Positions 26,715 through 35,558 of a DNA stretch of 64,000 nt are shown one piece after another; the first letter of the stretch is position 1, and every line of letters begins with the position of its first letter. Position numbers and translations under genes: made by a program. This DNA comes from Bacillota bacterium (GTDB lineage Bacteria > Bacillota > Clostridia > Lachnospirales > Lachnospiraceae): positions 1 through 64,000 of the forward strand of contig JAFAFU010000073.1 of NCBI GenBank assembly GCA_023423335.1, given 5' to 3'. Under the pieces are notes generated by a model that was given only the letters and a program-made list of their open reading frames with translations, was not told the DNA's origin and did not search any database.

Positions 26715-28547
26715 ATGAACTTATTAACAATAGAAAACATGAGCAAAAGCTATACGGAGCGGATGCTCTTTGATCATGTCAGCTTGGGAATCAACGAGGG
26801 GGATAAAATCGGTGTGATCGGAATCAACGGTACCGGTAAATCTACTCTTTTAAAGATTATCGCAGGGGTGGAAGAGCCGGATACCGGCAGCCTTACCCGG
26901 GGAAAAAAGGTTCGGACAGCGTATCTGTCCCAGGCACCTGTGTTCGATGAGCAGCTTACGATCCTGCAGAATGTAGTATTAAACCAGAAGGCGGAGGAGG
27001 AATACCGTAATCTCGAGGGAGAAGCTAAAGCCATGCTGATAAAGCTTGGGATTACCGATACCGGAGTATTCCCCGGTATCCTGTCCGGAGGTCAGAAGAA
27101 GAGAGCGGCCTTAGTGCGGACTCTGCTGACACCGGCTGAGATCCTTATACTGGATGAGCCTACAAACCATCTGGACAGCGAAATGGCCGAGTGGCTTGAG
27201 GATTATTTGAATAAATACCGGGGAGCCCTCGTTATGGTTACCCATGACCGGTATTTCCTTGATAAGGTGACCAATAAAATTATTGAGATAGACCGGGGCA
27301 GCATCTATTCTTATGCTGCGAATTATTCCAGGTTCCTGGAGCTGAAAGCGGAACGGGAAGAGATGGTTGCTGCCACTGAGCGAAAGGCGAAGAGTCTGTT
27401 TCGTGTGGAGCTGGAGTGGATGCAGCGGGGGGCCAGAGCCAGGTCAACAAAGCAGAAGGCTCATATCCAGAGATTTGAAGAGCTGAGAGACCGCAAGGTG
27501 CTGGAGGAAGACGGAAAAGTAGAGATCAGCTCCTTATCCTCCAGGCTTGGTAAGAAGACGGTGGAACTGGAGCATATCTGCAAGGCCTATGGAGACCGGG
27601 CTTTGATCCGGGATTTCACCTATATTCTTCTTCCCGGAGACCGCATCGGAATCATAGGACCGAATGGCTGCGGCAAATCAACCCTGCTGAATATCCTTAC
27701 CGGTAAATTGGAGCCGGACTCCGGGTCGGTGGATATGGGAACAACGATCCGGCTGGGTTATTTTTCACAGGAGAATGAATACATGGACGAAAGTCTGAAA
27801 GTAATTGATTATATCAGGGATACGGCTGAATATATCCAGACAGGGGAAGGGACAGTAACCGCTTCCCAGATGTGTGAGAAGTTCCTGTTTACCGGTTCCA
27901 TGCAGTATTCCCAAATTGCAAAGCTGTCCGGAGGAGAGAAGCGGAGATTATATCTGCTGAAGATTCTGATGGAGGCCCCGAATATTCTGGTACTGGATGA
28001 ACCGACCAATGATCTGGATATCCAGACGCTGACCATATTGGAGGATTACCTTACGGGCTTTGCCGGAATCGTCGTGACTGTATCCCATGACCGCTATTTT
28101 CTGGATAAGCTGGCGACCCGGATTTTTGCATTTGAAGGTAACGGTATGCTGAGGCAGTATGAGGGCAATTTTTCGGATTATAAAGCGGCAAGAAGCCTGC
28201 AGGAACAGGAGGATATCCGTGTGAAGGCCGCCTCCTTAACCGGGAATAAGGCGGAGGAGCAGAGTTTAGTTTCAATAGCGTCCTGGAAACAGAAGAACGT
28301 TAAGCTTAAGTTCACCTATCAGGAGCAGAAGGAATATGACACGATTGATGGGGAGATTGCCGATCTGGAGGGTGAAATAGAAGAGGTGGAGCGCCAGATT
28401 GAGAAATCAGTGACCGAGTATGCGAAGCTGAGTGAGCTCATGGTAAGAAAGGGCAAGCTGGTTAAGCTTCTGGAGGAGAAGATGGAACGCTGGGTATACT
28501 TAAATGATCTGGCGGATCAAATAGAAGCGGCAAAAAATAGCAAGTAG
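26715..28547 (+). CDS. ABC-F family ATPase (Uup/YfmR type)
   Basis: A 610-residue cytosolic protein with two ATP-binding cassettes and no membrane helices. Walker A motifs are GINGTGKST and GPNGCGKST, and signature motifs are LSGGQKKR and LSGGEKRR. Walker B motifs are LILDEPTNHLD and LVLDEPTNDLD. An inter-domain linker of about 80 residues with QRGARARSTKQKA and a C-terminal coiled coil (about residues 535-605) place it with Uup/YfmR translation factors, which bind the ribosome E site and relieve stalling. Resistance-type ABC-F proteins lack such a long C-terminal coiled coil as a rule. ATG 26715 gives the family N-terminus MNLLTIENMSKSY. Confidence 0.9.
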   Translation: MNLLTIENMSKSYTERMLFDHVSLGINEGDKIGVIGINGTGKSTLLKIIAGVEEPDTGSLTRGKKVRTAYLSQAPVFDEQLTILQNVVLNQKAEEEYRNLEGEAKAMLIKLGITDTGVFPGILSGGQKKRAALVRTLLTPAEILILDEPTNHLDSEMAEWLEDYLNKYRGALVMVTHDRYFLDKVTNKIIEIDRGSIYSYAANYSRFLELKAEREEMVAATERKAKSLFRVELEWMQRGARARSTKQKAHIQRFEELRDRKVLEEDGKVEISSLSSRLGKKTVELEHICKAYGDRALIRDFTYILLPGDRIGIIGPNGCGKSTLLNILTGKLEPDSGSVDMGTTIRLGYFSQENEYMDESLKVIDYIRDTAEYIQTGEGTVTASQMCEKFLFTGSMQYSQIAKLSGGEKRRLYLLKILMEAPNILVLDEPTNDLDIQTLTILEDYLTGFAGIVVTVSHDRYFLDKLATRIFAFEGNGMLRQYEGNFSDYKAARSLQEQEDIRVKAASLTGNKAEEQSLVSIASWKQKNVKLKFTYQEQKEYDTIDGEIADLEGEIEEVERQIEKSVTEYAKLSELMVRKGKLVKLLEEKMERWVYLNDLADQIEAAKNSK

Positions 28548-28562
28548 AAGGACAAGCAGGAA

Positions 28563-28618
28563 AGAGGAGCCATGGGCATCCCGGACACAGTGGTGTCGGG
28601 GATGCCCATGGCTCCTCT
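28563..28618. terminator. Near-perfect 56-nt palindrome between convergent genes
   Basis: Twenty-base arms at 28563-28582 and 28599-28618 are perfect complements (AGAGGAGCCATGGGCATCCC and its reverse complement). A second stem GACAC/GTGTC sits inside, with one G/G mismatch between them. No strong T run follows on either strand, so it is an unusual terminator. It lies between the ABC-F gene and the minus-strand operon ending at 28690. Confidence 0.55.
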
Positions 28619-28646
28619 GATGTTATACCGGGGATCAGTTTATAAA

Positions 28647-28672
28647 TCAGGTGTCAAAAGCCCTTCGAGCAT
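28647..28672 (-). repeat. 26-nt dispersed motif, copy 2
   Basis: Read on the minus strand this matches 2030-2055 at 25 of 26 positions. It lies just after the DUF1905 gene stop and about 28 bases before the palindrome at 28563-28618, again between a gene end and a hairpin. Confidence 0.7.
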
Positions 28673-28689
28673 TACGGTTTCGCCAAGGA

Positions 28690-28956
28690 CTAGCCCCGTT
28701 CTTCCAGGGTTACTTTGATGATGTCTCCGGGCTGTTTCCCGATCCTGGCGCGGATATCCTTACGGATTCCTATGATATGGCAGGGAGTCTGCATCCGTAC
28801 CAGGCTTCCTTCATAAGGCTCACCATCGAAGGTGGCCTTTACGGGCACCCGCCCCTTACCGAATTCCGCCTTGACATCAAAGGGAATCTCTACATAGGCC
28901 CCGTCAATATCCGGAACTTTTTTAATCTCGGCATCAAACTCATATCGTTTTCCCAT
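28690..28956 (-). CDS. DUF1905 domain protein
   Basis: An 88-residue protein formed almost entirely by a DUF1905 domain, a small beta-barrel. Family features are the start [23 protein letters not shown], the central [19 protein letters not shown] and the end [15 protein letters not shown]. In other bacteria the domain is often fused to a YdeI/OmdA-like region, which is missing here. Its function is not known. It is the last gene of a minus-strand run that starts with marR. It follows the DUF2164 gene by 18 bases. Confidence 0.8.
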   Translation of the reverse strand: MGKRYEFDAEIKKVPDIDGAYVEIPFDVKAEFGKGRVPVKATFDGEPYEGSLVRMQTPCHIIGIRKDIRARIGKQPGDIIKVTLEERG

Positions 28957-28974
28957 AATGCATCCTTTCCGGCC

Positions 28975-29232
28975 TCAGTTTTTGTATAAGGAATAAAAAT
29001 CTGCTTCCACGTCTTCCATCCGGTGGCTGTACCATAGCTTACTATCATCCAGGGCTTTGTTATAAATATACTTCCCCAGGTCTTCCATAAAGAAATCAAG
29101 GATTTTTTCGGATGCGATAATTCCCAGCTTCTCATCCCGCTCCGCATCGAAATAATACACAATGTCTTCGAGCATTTTCTTCTTTTCATCATCGGTAAGT
29201 TTAATTCCAAGATAACTCTTTCCTTTGTCCAT
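28975..29232 (-). CDS. DUF2164 family protein
   Basis: An 85-residue, mostly helical cytosolic protein with the DUF2164 pattern, including IKLTDDEKKKMLEDIVYYF, DEKLGIIASEKILDFF and a C-terminal LGKYIYNKALDDSK. The function of the family is unknown. ATG 29232 is preferred since GGAGG sits five bases before it; an ATG four codons earlier overlaps that site. It lies 19 bases after the ABC exporter subunit gene and may share its transcript. Confidence 0.8.
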   Translation of the reverse strand: MDKGKSYLGIKLTDDEKKKMLEDIVYYFDAERDEKLGIIASEKILDFFMEDLGKYIYNKALDDSKLWYSHRMEDVEADFYSLYKN

Positions 29233-29251
29233 ATCAGCCTCCATTCATTGA

Positions 29252-31138
29252 TTATGCCGTCTGCTCAAACTGAGAGTTATAAAGCTTTGCGTAAAAGCCG
29301 CCCTGGGCCAGCAATTCTTCATGGCTGCCCTGCTCTACAATATCACCCTCGTTCATCACAAGGATCAGATCCGCATCCCGAATCGTAGAGAGGCGGTGGG
29401 CGATGATAAAGCTGGTTCTGCCCTTCATCAGATTATCCATAGCCTTTTGGATCTGGATCTCCGTTCTGGTATCCACGGAGCTGGTAGCCTCATCCAGGAT
29501 CAGGATCTTCGGATCTGCGAGAATCGCCCGGGCAATGGTCAGCAGTTGCTTCTGGCCCTGGGATACATTGCTTGCCTCTTCGTTCAATACCATTTTATAA
29601 CCATCCGGCAGGGTGGTTATAAAATGATGGACATGGGCTGCCTTTGCTGCCCGGATTACTTCCTCATCCGTGGCATCCAGTCTGCTGTAGCGGATATTAT
29701 CCATGATGGTTCCGTTAAACAGCCAGGTATCCTGAAGCACCATACCGAATATTTTTCTCAGCTCACTCCGGTCAAAGCGGTTGACATTATGTCCATCCAC
29801 CAGGATTTCCCCGCCGTTGACATCATAGAAGCGCATTAAGAGCTTTACCATCGTAGTTTTCCCGGCGCCGGTAGGGCCGACGATTGCTACCTTCTGGCCA
29901 TCCTTAATCTTGGCACTGAAGTTATTGATGATAGTTTTCTCCGGATTATAGCCGAAATGAACATGCTTAAATTCCACACCGCCGCCTAAACCTTCGATGA
30001 GCATCGGTTCGTCCGTGGTAGGCAATTCCTCCTCTGATTCTAAGAATTCAAAGACTCTTTCGGCAGCTGCGGCGGTGGACTGGAACATATTTGCCACCTG
30101 GGACAGCTGGGTAATCGGCATCGTGAAGTTTCGGATATACTGGAAGAAGGACTGGATTTGTCCGATTTCTATCCTCCCGTTAACCGTAAGATAGCCTCCG
30201 AGGATAGCAACGCCGACATAGCCGAGATTCCCCACGAACTGCATGATCGGATGCATCATTCCCGACAGGAACTGTGATTTCCAGGCGGTTTCATAAAGCT
30301 TATCATTACGTTCATTAAATTCCCGGATAATATCCTCTTCCCGGTTAAACACCTTGACAATATTATGGCCGCTGTAGACCTCTTCGACCTGGCCGTTGAC
30401 CTGGCCCAGATATTCCTGCTGCCGGCTGAAATATTTCTGTGATTTTTTAATAACCCCTCCCATGATTCCTACGGAGATCGGTACGATCAGCAGGGCAAGA
30501 AAAGTCATGGAGAGACTGATTCTGAGCATCATGATCAGGACACCGATAATACTTACCACGGAAGTGATCAGCTGTGTCAAGCTTTGGTTCATGCTTTGAC
30601 TTAAGGTATCCACATCATTTGTAACTCTAGATAAGATTTCACCGTGGGTCATTGTATCAAAATAATTCATCGGCATACGGTGAACCTTCTCTGAGAGCTC
30701 CCTCCGGAATTTATAGCTGACTTTCTGAGCTATGCCGGTTGTAATTAACCCCATAACATAGGAGAATACGGAGGATATGGAGTATAAGCTGACCAGCAGT
30801 AACAGGATTTCGGCAAGCTTATCAAAATCAACTCCCTCCCCGCCCTTGATCTTACTGATAATTCCGTTGGCAATCTCGGTGGTGGCATCACCCATGATCG
30901 TAGGACCGATGATAGCAAAGATGGTGCTTCCGATGGCGAAGATCAATACCAGAAGAAAAGCAAGCCGGTATTTGGACAGATAACCGGTAAGCCTCTTCAT
31001 TGTGCCTTTAAAGTCCTTGGCCTTTTCACCGGGTCCCATGCCGCCGGGACCGAAACCGGGGCCTCCCGGCCCTATCTTTCTGCCGAATCTTGGAGGCGTT
31101 TTCGCATTCTGAGTATTCTGATTATTGTCTTTATTCAT
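29252..31138 (-). CDS. ABC exporter half-transporter with canonical ATPase site
   Basis: A 628-residue type-IV (MsbA/BmrA-like) exporter with a glycine/proline-rich N-terminal tail of about 45 residues, six membrane helices and a C-terminal nucleotide-binding domain. Walker A is GPTGAGKTT, the signature is VSQGQKQ, Walker B with catalytic Glu is ILILDEATSSVD, and the H-loop is IIAHRLSTI. It is the active partner of the 748-residue subunit. The two genes overlap by eight bases (ATGAATAA at 31131-31138), which argues for coupled translation and a heterodimer. ATG 31138 was chosen for that overlap and a GGAGG upstream. Substrates are probably drugs or hydrophobic peptides. Confidence 0.9.
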   Translation of the reverse strand: MNKDNNQNTQNAKTPPRFGRKIGPGGPGFGPGGMGPGEKAKDFKGTMKRLTGYLSKYRLAFLLVLIFAIGSTIFAIIGPTIMGDATTEIANGIISKIKGGEGVDFDKLAEILLLLVSLYSISSVFSYVMGLITTGIAQKVSYKFRRELSEKVHRMPMNYFDTMTHGEILSRVTNDVDTLSQSMNQSLTQLITSVVSIIGVLIMMLRISLSMTFLALLIVPISVGIMGGVIKKSQKYFSRQQEYLGQVNGQVEEVYSGHNIVKVFNREEDIIREFNERNDKLYETAWKSQFLSGMMHPIMQFVGNLGYVGVAILGGYLTVNGRIEIGQIQSFFQYIRNFTMPITQLSQVANMFQSTAAAAERVFEFLESEEELPTTDEPMLIEGLGGGVEFKHVHFGYNPEKTIINNFSAKIKDGQKVAIVGPTGAGKTTMVKLLMRFYDVNGGEILVDGHNVNRFDRSELRKIFGMVLQDTWLFNGTIMDNIRYSRLDATDEEVIRAAKAAHVHHFITTLPDGYKMVLNEEASNVSQGQKQLLTIARAILADPKILILDEATSSVDTRTEIQIQKAMDNLMKGRTSFIIAHRLSTIRDADLILVMNEGDIVEQGSHEELLAQGGFYAKLYNSQFEQTA

Positions 31139-33377
31139 AATCCATTTCCTCCTTTGACAGCTGGGAAGATGCAATCTGACGATAGATCTCACAATCCTTT
31201 AATAATTCCCTGTGCGTGCCCTTCCCGACAATTCGTCCCTCATCCAATACCAGGATTTGTTCTGCATGCAGGATGGTACTGATTCTCTGAGCCACGATAA
31301 TAACCGTGCTGTCCGACAATTCCTCCTTCAGTGCCTTCCGGAGCGTTACATCCGTCTTATAATCGAGGGCGGAAAAGCTGTCATCAAAAATATAGATTTC
31401 AGGGTTTTTTGCAATAGCCCTGGCGATGGAGAGCCTCTGCTTCTGGCCGCCGGATACATTCGTACCGCCCTGTGATATCGGGTCCTGATAACCCTCGGTT
31501 TTTGCTTCGATAAATTCAGTTGACTGTGCAATTCTCGCAGCCTTCGCTACTGTCTCGGAGGAAGCGTCCGGAACACCGAAGGCAATATTTGTCTCAATCG
31601 TACCGGAGAACAGAACGCCTTTCTGGGGAACAAAGCCCAGCTTATTTCTCAGCGTATGGAGCTTCAGCTTACGGACATCGGTTCCGTCAATCAGAAGGCT
31701 GCCCGAGCTGATATCGTAGAATCTCGGAATCAGATTGATTAAGGTGGTTTTACCGCTGCCGGTACTGCCGATAATTGCTGTTGTCTCACCGGGCTTTGCG
31801 GTAAAGCTGATGTCGGAGAGTACATCCTCCTCCGCATTCGGATAACGGAAATGAACATTCTTAAATTCTACGAAGCCTTTTTTGCTGATATCATACAGGT
31901 CCTCTTTTTCGGGCTCCTTAATTACCTCTTCCGTAGTCAGAATCTCATCGATACGCTTGGCGGCGACAGCGGCTCTGGGAAGCATGACAGAGATCATGGT
32001 AAGCATCAGGAAGGACATGATAATCTGCATCGTATACTGGATAAAGGCCATCATATCACCAACCTGCATGGTACCGTCATTAATCTTCCCGGCGCCGACC
32101 CAGATAATCAGGATGGATACCAGATTCATAATCAGCATCAGGGTAGGCAGCATCAGGGTCATAACACGGTTTACAAACAGATTATTCTTTGTCAGATTGA
32201 TATTTGCATCATCAAACCGCTCTTTTTCATGCTTTTCCGTACTGAAGGCGCGGATAACCGGCAGACCGGTCAGCGTTTCCCTCATAACCAGATTAATCCG
32301 GTCCACCAGCTTCTGCATCAGCTTAAATTTAGGGATTGTAAAGAATAATAAGGTCAGGATCAGTATAAATACCGCACCGACACCGACACCCAGAGTCCAG
32401 GTCATGGACCTGTTTGTCTGCACAATCTTAAAAATACCGCCCAGTGCCAGGATGGGGGAGTAAATTACGATACGAATCAGCATGACGATCAGCATCTGTA
32501 CCTGCTGTATGTCATTGGTGCTTCTCGTGATCAGGGATGCCGTAGAGAACTGATCCATCGACTGATTGGAGAAGGAGAGCACCTTACGGAACACCCTGCT
32601 TCGCAGGTCCCGGCCCATCTTTGCGGCAATTCTGGCAGCAAACAGGGTGACTAATATGGAGGCTGTCATGGCTGCCAGGGCTAATCCGAGCATTTTGGCA
32701 CCTACCAGAAGAATATAATTTGTCTGCAGGCGGCCGACATTCACACCGATAGCTTCATACTCCGCTTTGATATAGGTTACGGCTGCAGAGGTGAGGAAGG
32801 TTTCCGGTAATTGCTCCAGGGAGGACCGGATATCCTTCATCACAGTCCCGACAGCCTCCGGAGGCATGGAAGCAAGGGATGAGGTAAAGTCCTTACTGCT
32901 GCCGGTCATAACCTTAGGCAGCAGGGAGTCCATAGAAAAGTCTGATTCTGCAGAGGAAGCAAAAGTGCCGTATTCACTTCCGCATAGCAGGAACAAGGGA
33001 ACGGTGAAGATATCTTCCAGTAAAGCCTGCTCTTTGCCGTCCCAGGTATATAGATCATCGGTTTCCAGCAGAGGATATTTTTTGTGATAGGAGGCAAACT
33101 CCTTTTCTTCCAGAAGGGCTCCATCCAGGAGGGTATAGTGATTTAGCAGAATTTCCCTCTGCGAGGCATCCGTCATAACAAGTATCTTCTCCATTTCGGA
33201 GGCGCGGATTACCTCAGGAACAGCGTCGGGGATACCGCCCCTCATAACGCCGGTATTAATGATCTCTGAGGTATAAGTAGGTAAAGACAAGTCGCAATAT
33301 GCCTGCAGGAACAGCAGAATTGTAACAAATATGAGCGCGACCGTTGATTTTTTTAGATATTTCAATAGTTTTAACAT
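31131..33377 (-). CDS. ABC exporter half-transporter with degenerate ATPase site
   Basis: A 748-residue exporter subunit. A large extracytoplasmic insertion of about 170 residues between the first two membrane helices makes it longer than its partner. The nucleotide-binding domain has Walker A GSTGSGKTT and signature NVSGGQKQR. Walker B continues as IYIFDDSFSALD, with Asp in place of the catalytic Glu, and the H-loop is IIVAQRIST, with Gln for His. That asymmetry is the mark of heterodimeric exporters such as BmrCD and TM287/288. It is preceded by marR 59 bases upstream, which probably controls it. Confidence 0.9.
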   Translation of the reverse strand: MLKLLKYLKKSTVALIFVTILLFLQAYCDLSLPTYTSEIINTGVMRGGIPDAVPEVIRASEMEKILVMTDASQREILLNHYTLLDGALLEEKEFASYHKKYPLLETDDLYTWDGKEQALLEDIFTVPLFLLCGSEYGTFASSAESDFSMDSLLPKVMTGSSKDFTSSLASMPPEAVGTVMKDIRSSLEQLPETFLTSAAVTYIKAEYEAIGVNVGRLQTNYILLVGAKMLGLALAAMTASILVTLFAARIAAKMGRDLRSRVFRKVLSFSNQSMDQFSTASLITRSTNDIQQVQMLIVMLIRIVIYSPILALGGIFKIVQTNRSMTWTLGVGVGAVFILILTLLFFTIPKFKLMQKLVDRINLVMRETLTGLPVIRAFSTEKHEKERFDDANINLTKNNLFVNRVMTLMLPTLMLIMNLVSILIIWVGAGKINDGTMQVGDMMAFIQYTMQIIMSFLMLTMISVMLPRAAVAAKRIDEILTTEEVIKEPEKEDLYDISKKGFVEFKNVHFRYPNAEEDVLSDISFTAKPGETTAIIGSTGSGKTTLINLIPRFYDISSGSLLIDGTDVRKLKLHTLRNKLGFVPQKGVLFSGTIETNIAFGVPDASSETVAKAARIAQSTEFIEAKTEGYQDPISQGGTNVSGGQKQRLSIARAIAKNPEIYIFDDSFSALDYKTDVTLRKALKEELSDSTVIIVAQRISTILHAEQILVLDEGRIVGKGTHRELLKDCEIYRQIASSQLSKEEMDYE

Positions 33378-33436
33378 GCAGCGTCCTTTCTGATTACGTT
33401 TGGTTCAATAAATGACCGGAGGATCACCGGTAATAA

Positions 33437-33877
33437 TTAAATGGAATCATCCTTTTGCAGATTGTCCTTGATCTTATCTGTAAGCCGGATAAATGTCTGG
33501 AGCTCCTCTTCCGTAAAACCGGCAAACATCTTCTTTGTCAGGCCGATCATGAATTGTTCTCCCCGATCAGCCAGCTTACGGCCCGTCGGTGTGAGATAGA
33601 CCCTCATAATCCTTTTATCGGTCTCATCGGGAACCCTGAGGACATACCCATTGGCCTCCAGCTTATTCAGCATGCCGGTAACCGTTGAGGGCTTCACGAA
33701 ATTTTTACAGGCCAATTCCTTCTGGGCAATCCCTTCGTTCTTACGGATCAGTGCCATCAGTTTCGGCTGCCCGGGGTACATCTTAAGTTTACCCATCTTT
33801 TGATAGGAAAGCTGGTGAGTTGATTTAAAAATCTCTGAGATGGAATCAATCAGCAGCCTGATATCAGAATTGTTCAT
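33437..33877 (-). CDS. MarR-family transcriptional regulator
   Basis: A 146-residue winged-helix dimer protein. The DNA-binding helix region is KELACKNFVKPSTVTGMLNKLEANGYV, followed by the wing VPDETDKRIMRVYLT, which contains the conserved D-x-R. MarR proteins often repress their own operon and a drug exporter until a ligand releases them. Here the gene is first in a minus-strand operon with two ABC exporter subunits, and a promoter with a palindrome lies directly upstream. AGGAGG precedes its start. Confidence 0.92.
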   Translation of the reverse strand: MNNSDIRLLIDSISEIFKSTHQLSYQKMGKLKMYPGQPKLMALIRKNEGIAQKELACKNFVKPSTVTGMLNKLEANGYVLRVPDETDKRIMRVYLTPTGRKLADRGEQFMIGLTKKMFAGFTEEELQTFIRLTDKIKDNLQKDDSI

Positions 33878-33948
33878 AGGCCTCCTTTCATTCCACAGGC
33901 TCTATCGTGCATAAATATTTCAGTGTGACTGTGAGTTTGTAAATTTAT

Positions 33949-33997
33949 TTAGGCACCTAATGATTTTGTATTATAACACAGGAATTGAGATAGTCAA
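33949..33997 (-). promoter_or_regulatory. marR operon promoter and candidate MarR operator
   Basis: On the minus strand TTGACT (33992-33997) and TATAAT (33970-33975) are 16 bases apart. A palindrome TTAGG-TG-CCTAA (33949-33960) lies about 10 bases past the -10 box, over the likely transcript start. The positions fit autorepression. Confidence 0.7.
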
Positions 33998-34069
33998 TAT
34001 AAAGCGGAACATTTTATAATTCTTTTATATATACTCAGTGGATTTATGTCTGACTATGCAAGCAATGGC

Positions 34070-34102
34070 AAAAAGACAGGCTGTTGCGGATCAGCACAGC
34101 CC
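34070..34102 (-). terminator. Terminator of the aminotransferase gene
   Basis: On the minus strand GGCTGT/ACAGCC arms (34096-34101 and 34079-34084) are followed by a T run (34070-34074). It lies about 57 bases beyond the stop codon at 34159. Confidence 0.65.
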
Positions 34103-34158
34103 GTTAGCAATGAAGTATATCTGTTCAAACCTGCGCCGGGAGGCTTAAGCTTTCCCGG

Positions 34159-35256
34159 TTATCTCAATACGCCCAGCAGGATATCAATAAGCTTATTATT
34201 CATCTCCGGATTCATGAAGCAGAACCGGATGAATTTGTTGTTCAGGAAGGGGAAGGTGGAGCAGTCCCGGATCATACAGCCCTGTCTGATGGCGGCTTCG
34301 AACAGATCCATGGAGACAACCTCCTCCTTCAATATCTTTACTAATACGAAATTAGCAGTCGGAGTAAAGCATTTCACATTTTTCTCAGCACTTAACAGGG
34401 CACAGATCCGGCTCCGCTCCCTGGCAATCAGAGACCGGGTTTCCCGGATATAGGCTTCGTCCGTAAACATAATCTCACCGGCGATGGCAGCCAGACTGTT
34501 AATTGTCCAGGGATTTTTCCGCTGGTTCATTTCCTTTAAGAGATCCCCGTTTCCGCAGACGGCGTATCCAAGCCGGAGACCGGGGGCCGCAAAGAATTTA
34601 GAGATACCGCGGAGGATAATAAGATTATTATAATAACCGGTTAAGGGTACGGAGGTGATTTTCTGAATATCTTCAGCAAACTCCACATAGGTCTCGTCCA
34701 CCATGACGAAGATACCCTTCTTCTTGCAGATATCCAGGATTTTGCGCATTTCACTTCTGGTGATCGCCGAGGAAGTGGGATTATTCGGGTTGCATATGGC
34801 TAAAAGCTCTACCTCCGGAGAAAGCTCCTTCTCCAGAGAAGGAATATCCAGGAGAAAATTGTTCTCCTCCTCCAAACGATAGTAGAGGGTACTGCCCCCT
34901 CCCAGCGCCACCTCCCGCTCATATTCCGAATAGGTGGGTCCGACAATCAGCGCTTTTTTGGGACGCTTAATCTGGATAAACAGGGAAATCAGCTCGGTAG
35001 AACCATTGCCGACGATGATATCACCGGGCTCCGCCTTCACATAGTCAGCGATACATCTTCGCAGGGATGTGTATTCCCGGTCCGGATAGCTCATGATGGC
35101 ATCAATCCGCTGCGACAGAGTGGATTTTAATTTCGGGGATATGCCAAGAGGATTTACATTGGCAGAAAAGCTGACAATATCCTCTTTTTTAATACCGTAT
35201 ACCTTCTCTATTGTTTCCAAATCACTGCCGTGAAAATGATCCGTGTGCCTGATCAT
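34159..35256 (-). CDS. PLP-dependent aminotransferase (HisC/CobD-like)
   Basis: A 365-residue fold-type I class I/II aminotransferase. ILRGISKFFAAPGLRLGY carries the PLP-binding lysine (SK-F), and NPNNPTSSA and VDETYVEF are the cofactor-ring motifs. The N-terminal SANVNPLG and YPDREYTSLR recall L-threonine-O-3-phosphate decarboxylase (CobD) of cobamide synthesis as well as histidinol-phosphate aminotransferase. Neither a cob nor a his gene is adjacent, so I do not choose. A catalytic role on a phosphorylated amino acid is likely. ATG 35256 has AAAGGAG seven bases before it; an upstream GTG overlaps that site. Confidence 0.82.
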   Translation of the reverse strand: MIRHTDHFHGSDLETIEKVYGIKKEDIVSFSANVNPLGISPKLKSTLSQRIDAIMSYPDREYTSLRRCIADYVKAEPGDIIVGNGSTELISLFIQIKRPKKALIVGPTYSEYEREVALGGGSTLYYRLEEENNFLLDIPSLEKELSPEVELLAICNPNNPTSSAITRSEMRKILDICKKKGIFVMVDETYVEFAEDIQKITSVPLTGYYNNLIILRGISKFFAAPGLRLGYAVCGNGDLLKEMNQRKNPWTINSLAAIAGEIMFTDEAYIRETRSLIARERSRICALLSAEKNVKCFTPTANFVLVKILKEEVVSMDLFEAAIRQGCMIRDCSTFPFLNNKFIRFCFMNPEMNNKLIDILLGVLR

Positions 35257-35558
35257 ACTGATACTCCTTTCCACAAAATATTGTAGTGAAAACTTCCTAC
35301 GTATTTCGACATGTACTAGATTTTTTTTCCTTTATCGATTATAATTATGGTAACTATTCAGCCATTGGGGCTGATATAAAACCATTATGAAGATGCATAA
35401 ATATTATTATAGCTGATTTCATACAAAATGCAATGACCAGCATTTCAGAAAGCGGTTGAGTAATTCGTTAAACAGCATATACGAACTTTTGCTGAATAAT
35501 TAAGCAGCCCGACGGCCACGCAGTTCGCAGTATTTCGTCAGAATGGAGAGGAGGTAGT
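35257..35558. other. 302-base divergent intergenic region
   Basis: The region separates the minus-strand aminotransferase from the plus-strand DUF5717 gene. A TATAAT at 35340-35345 and a T8 run near 35321 are visible, but no -35 box with good spacing. It should hold promoters for both directions. No small gene or clear hairpin was seen. Confidence 0.4.

Noticed and set aside
26715..28547. Antibiotic-resistance ABC-F protein
   Set aside because: The long C-terminal coiled coil and motif pattern fit the housekeeping Uup/YfmR group better, and no resistance gene context is present.
28651..28989. 112-residue plus-strand frame opposite DUF1905
   Set aside because: It lies antisense to the well-supported DUF1905 gene, and contains the 26-nt motif; no ribosome site.
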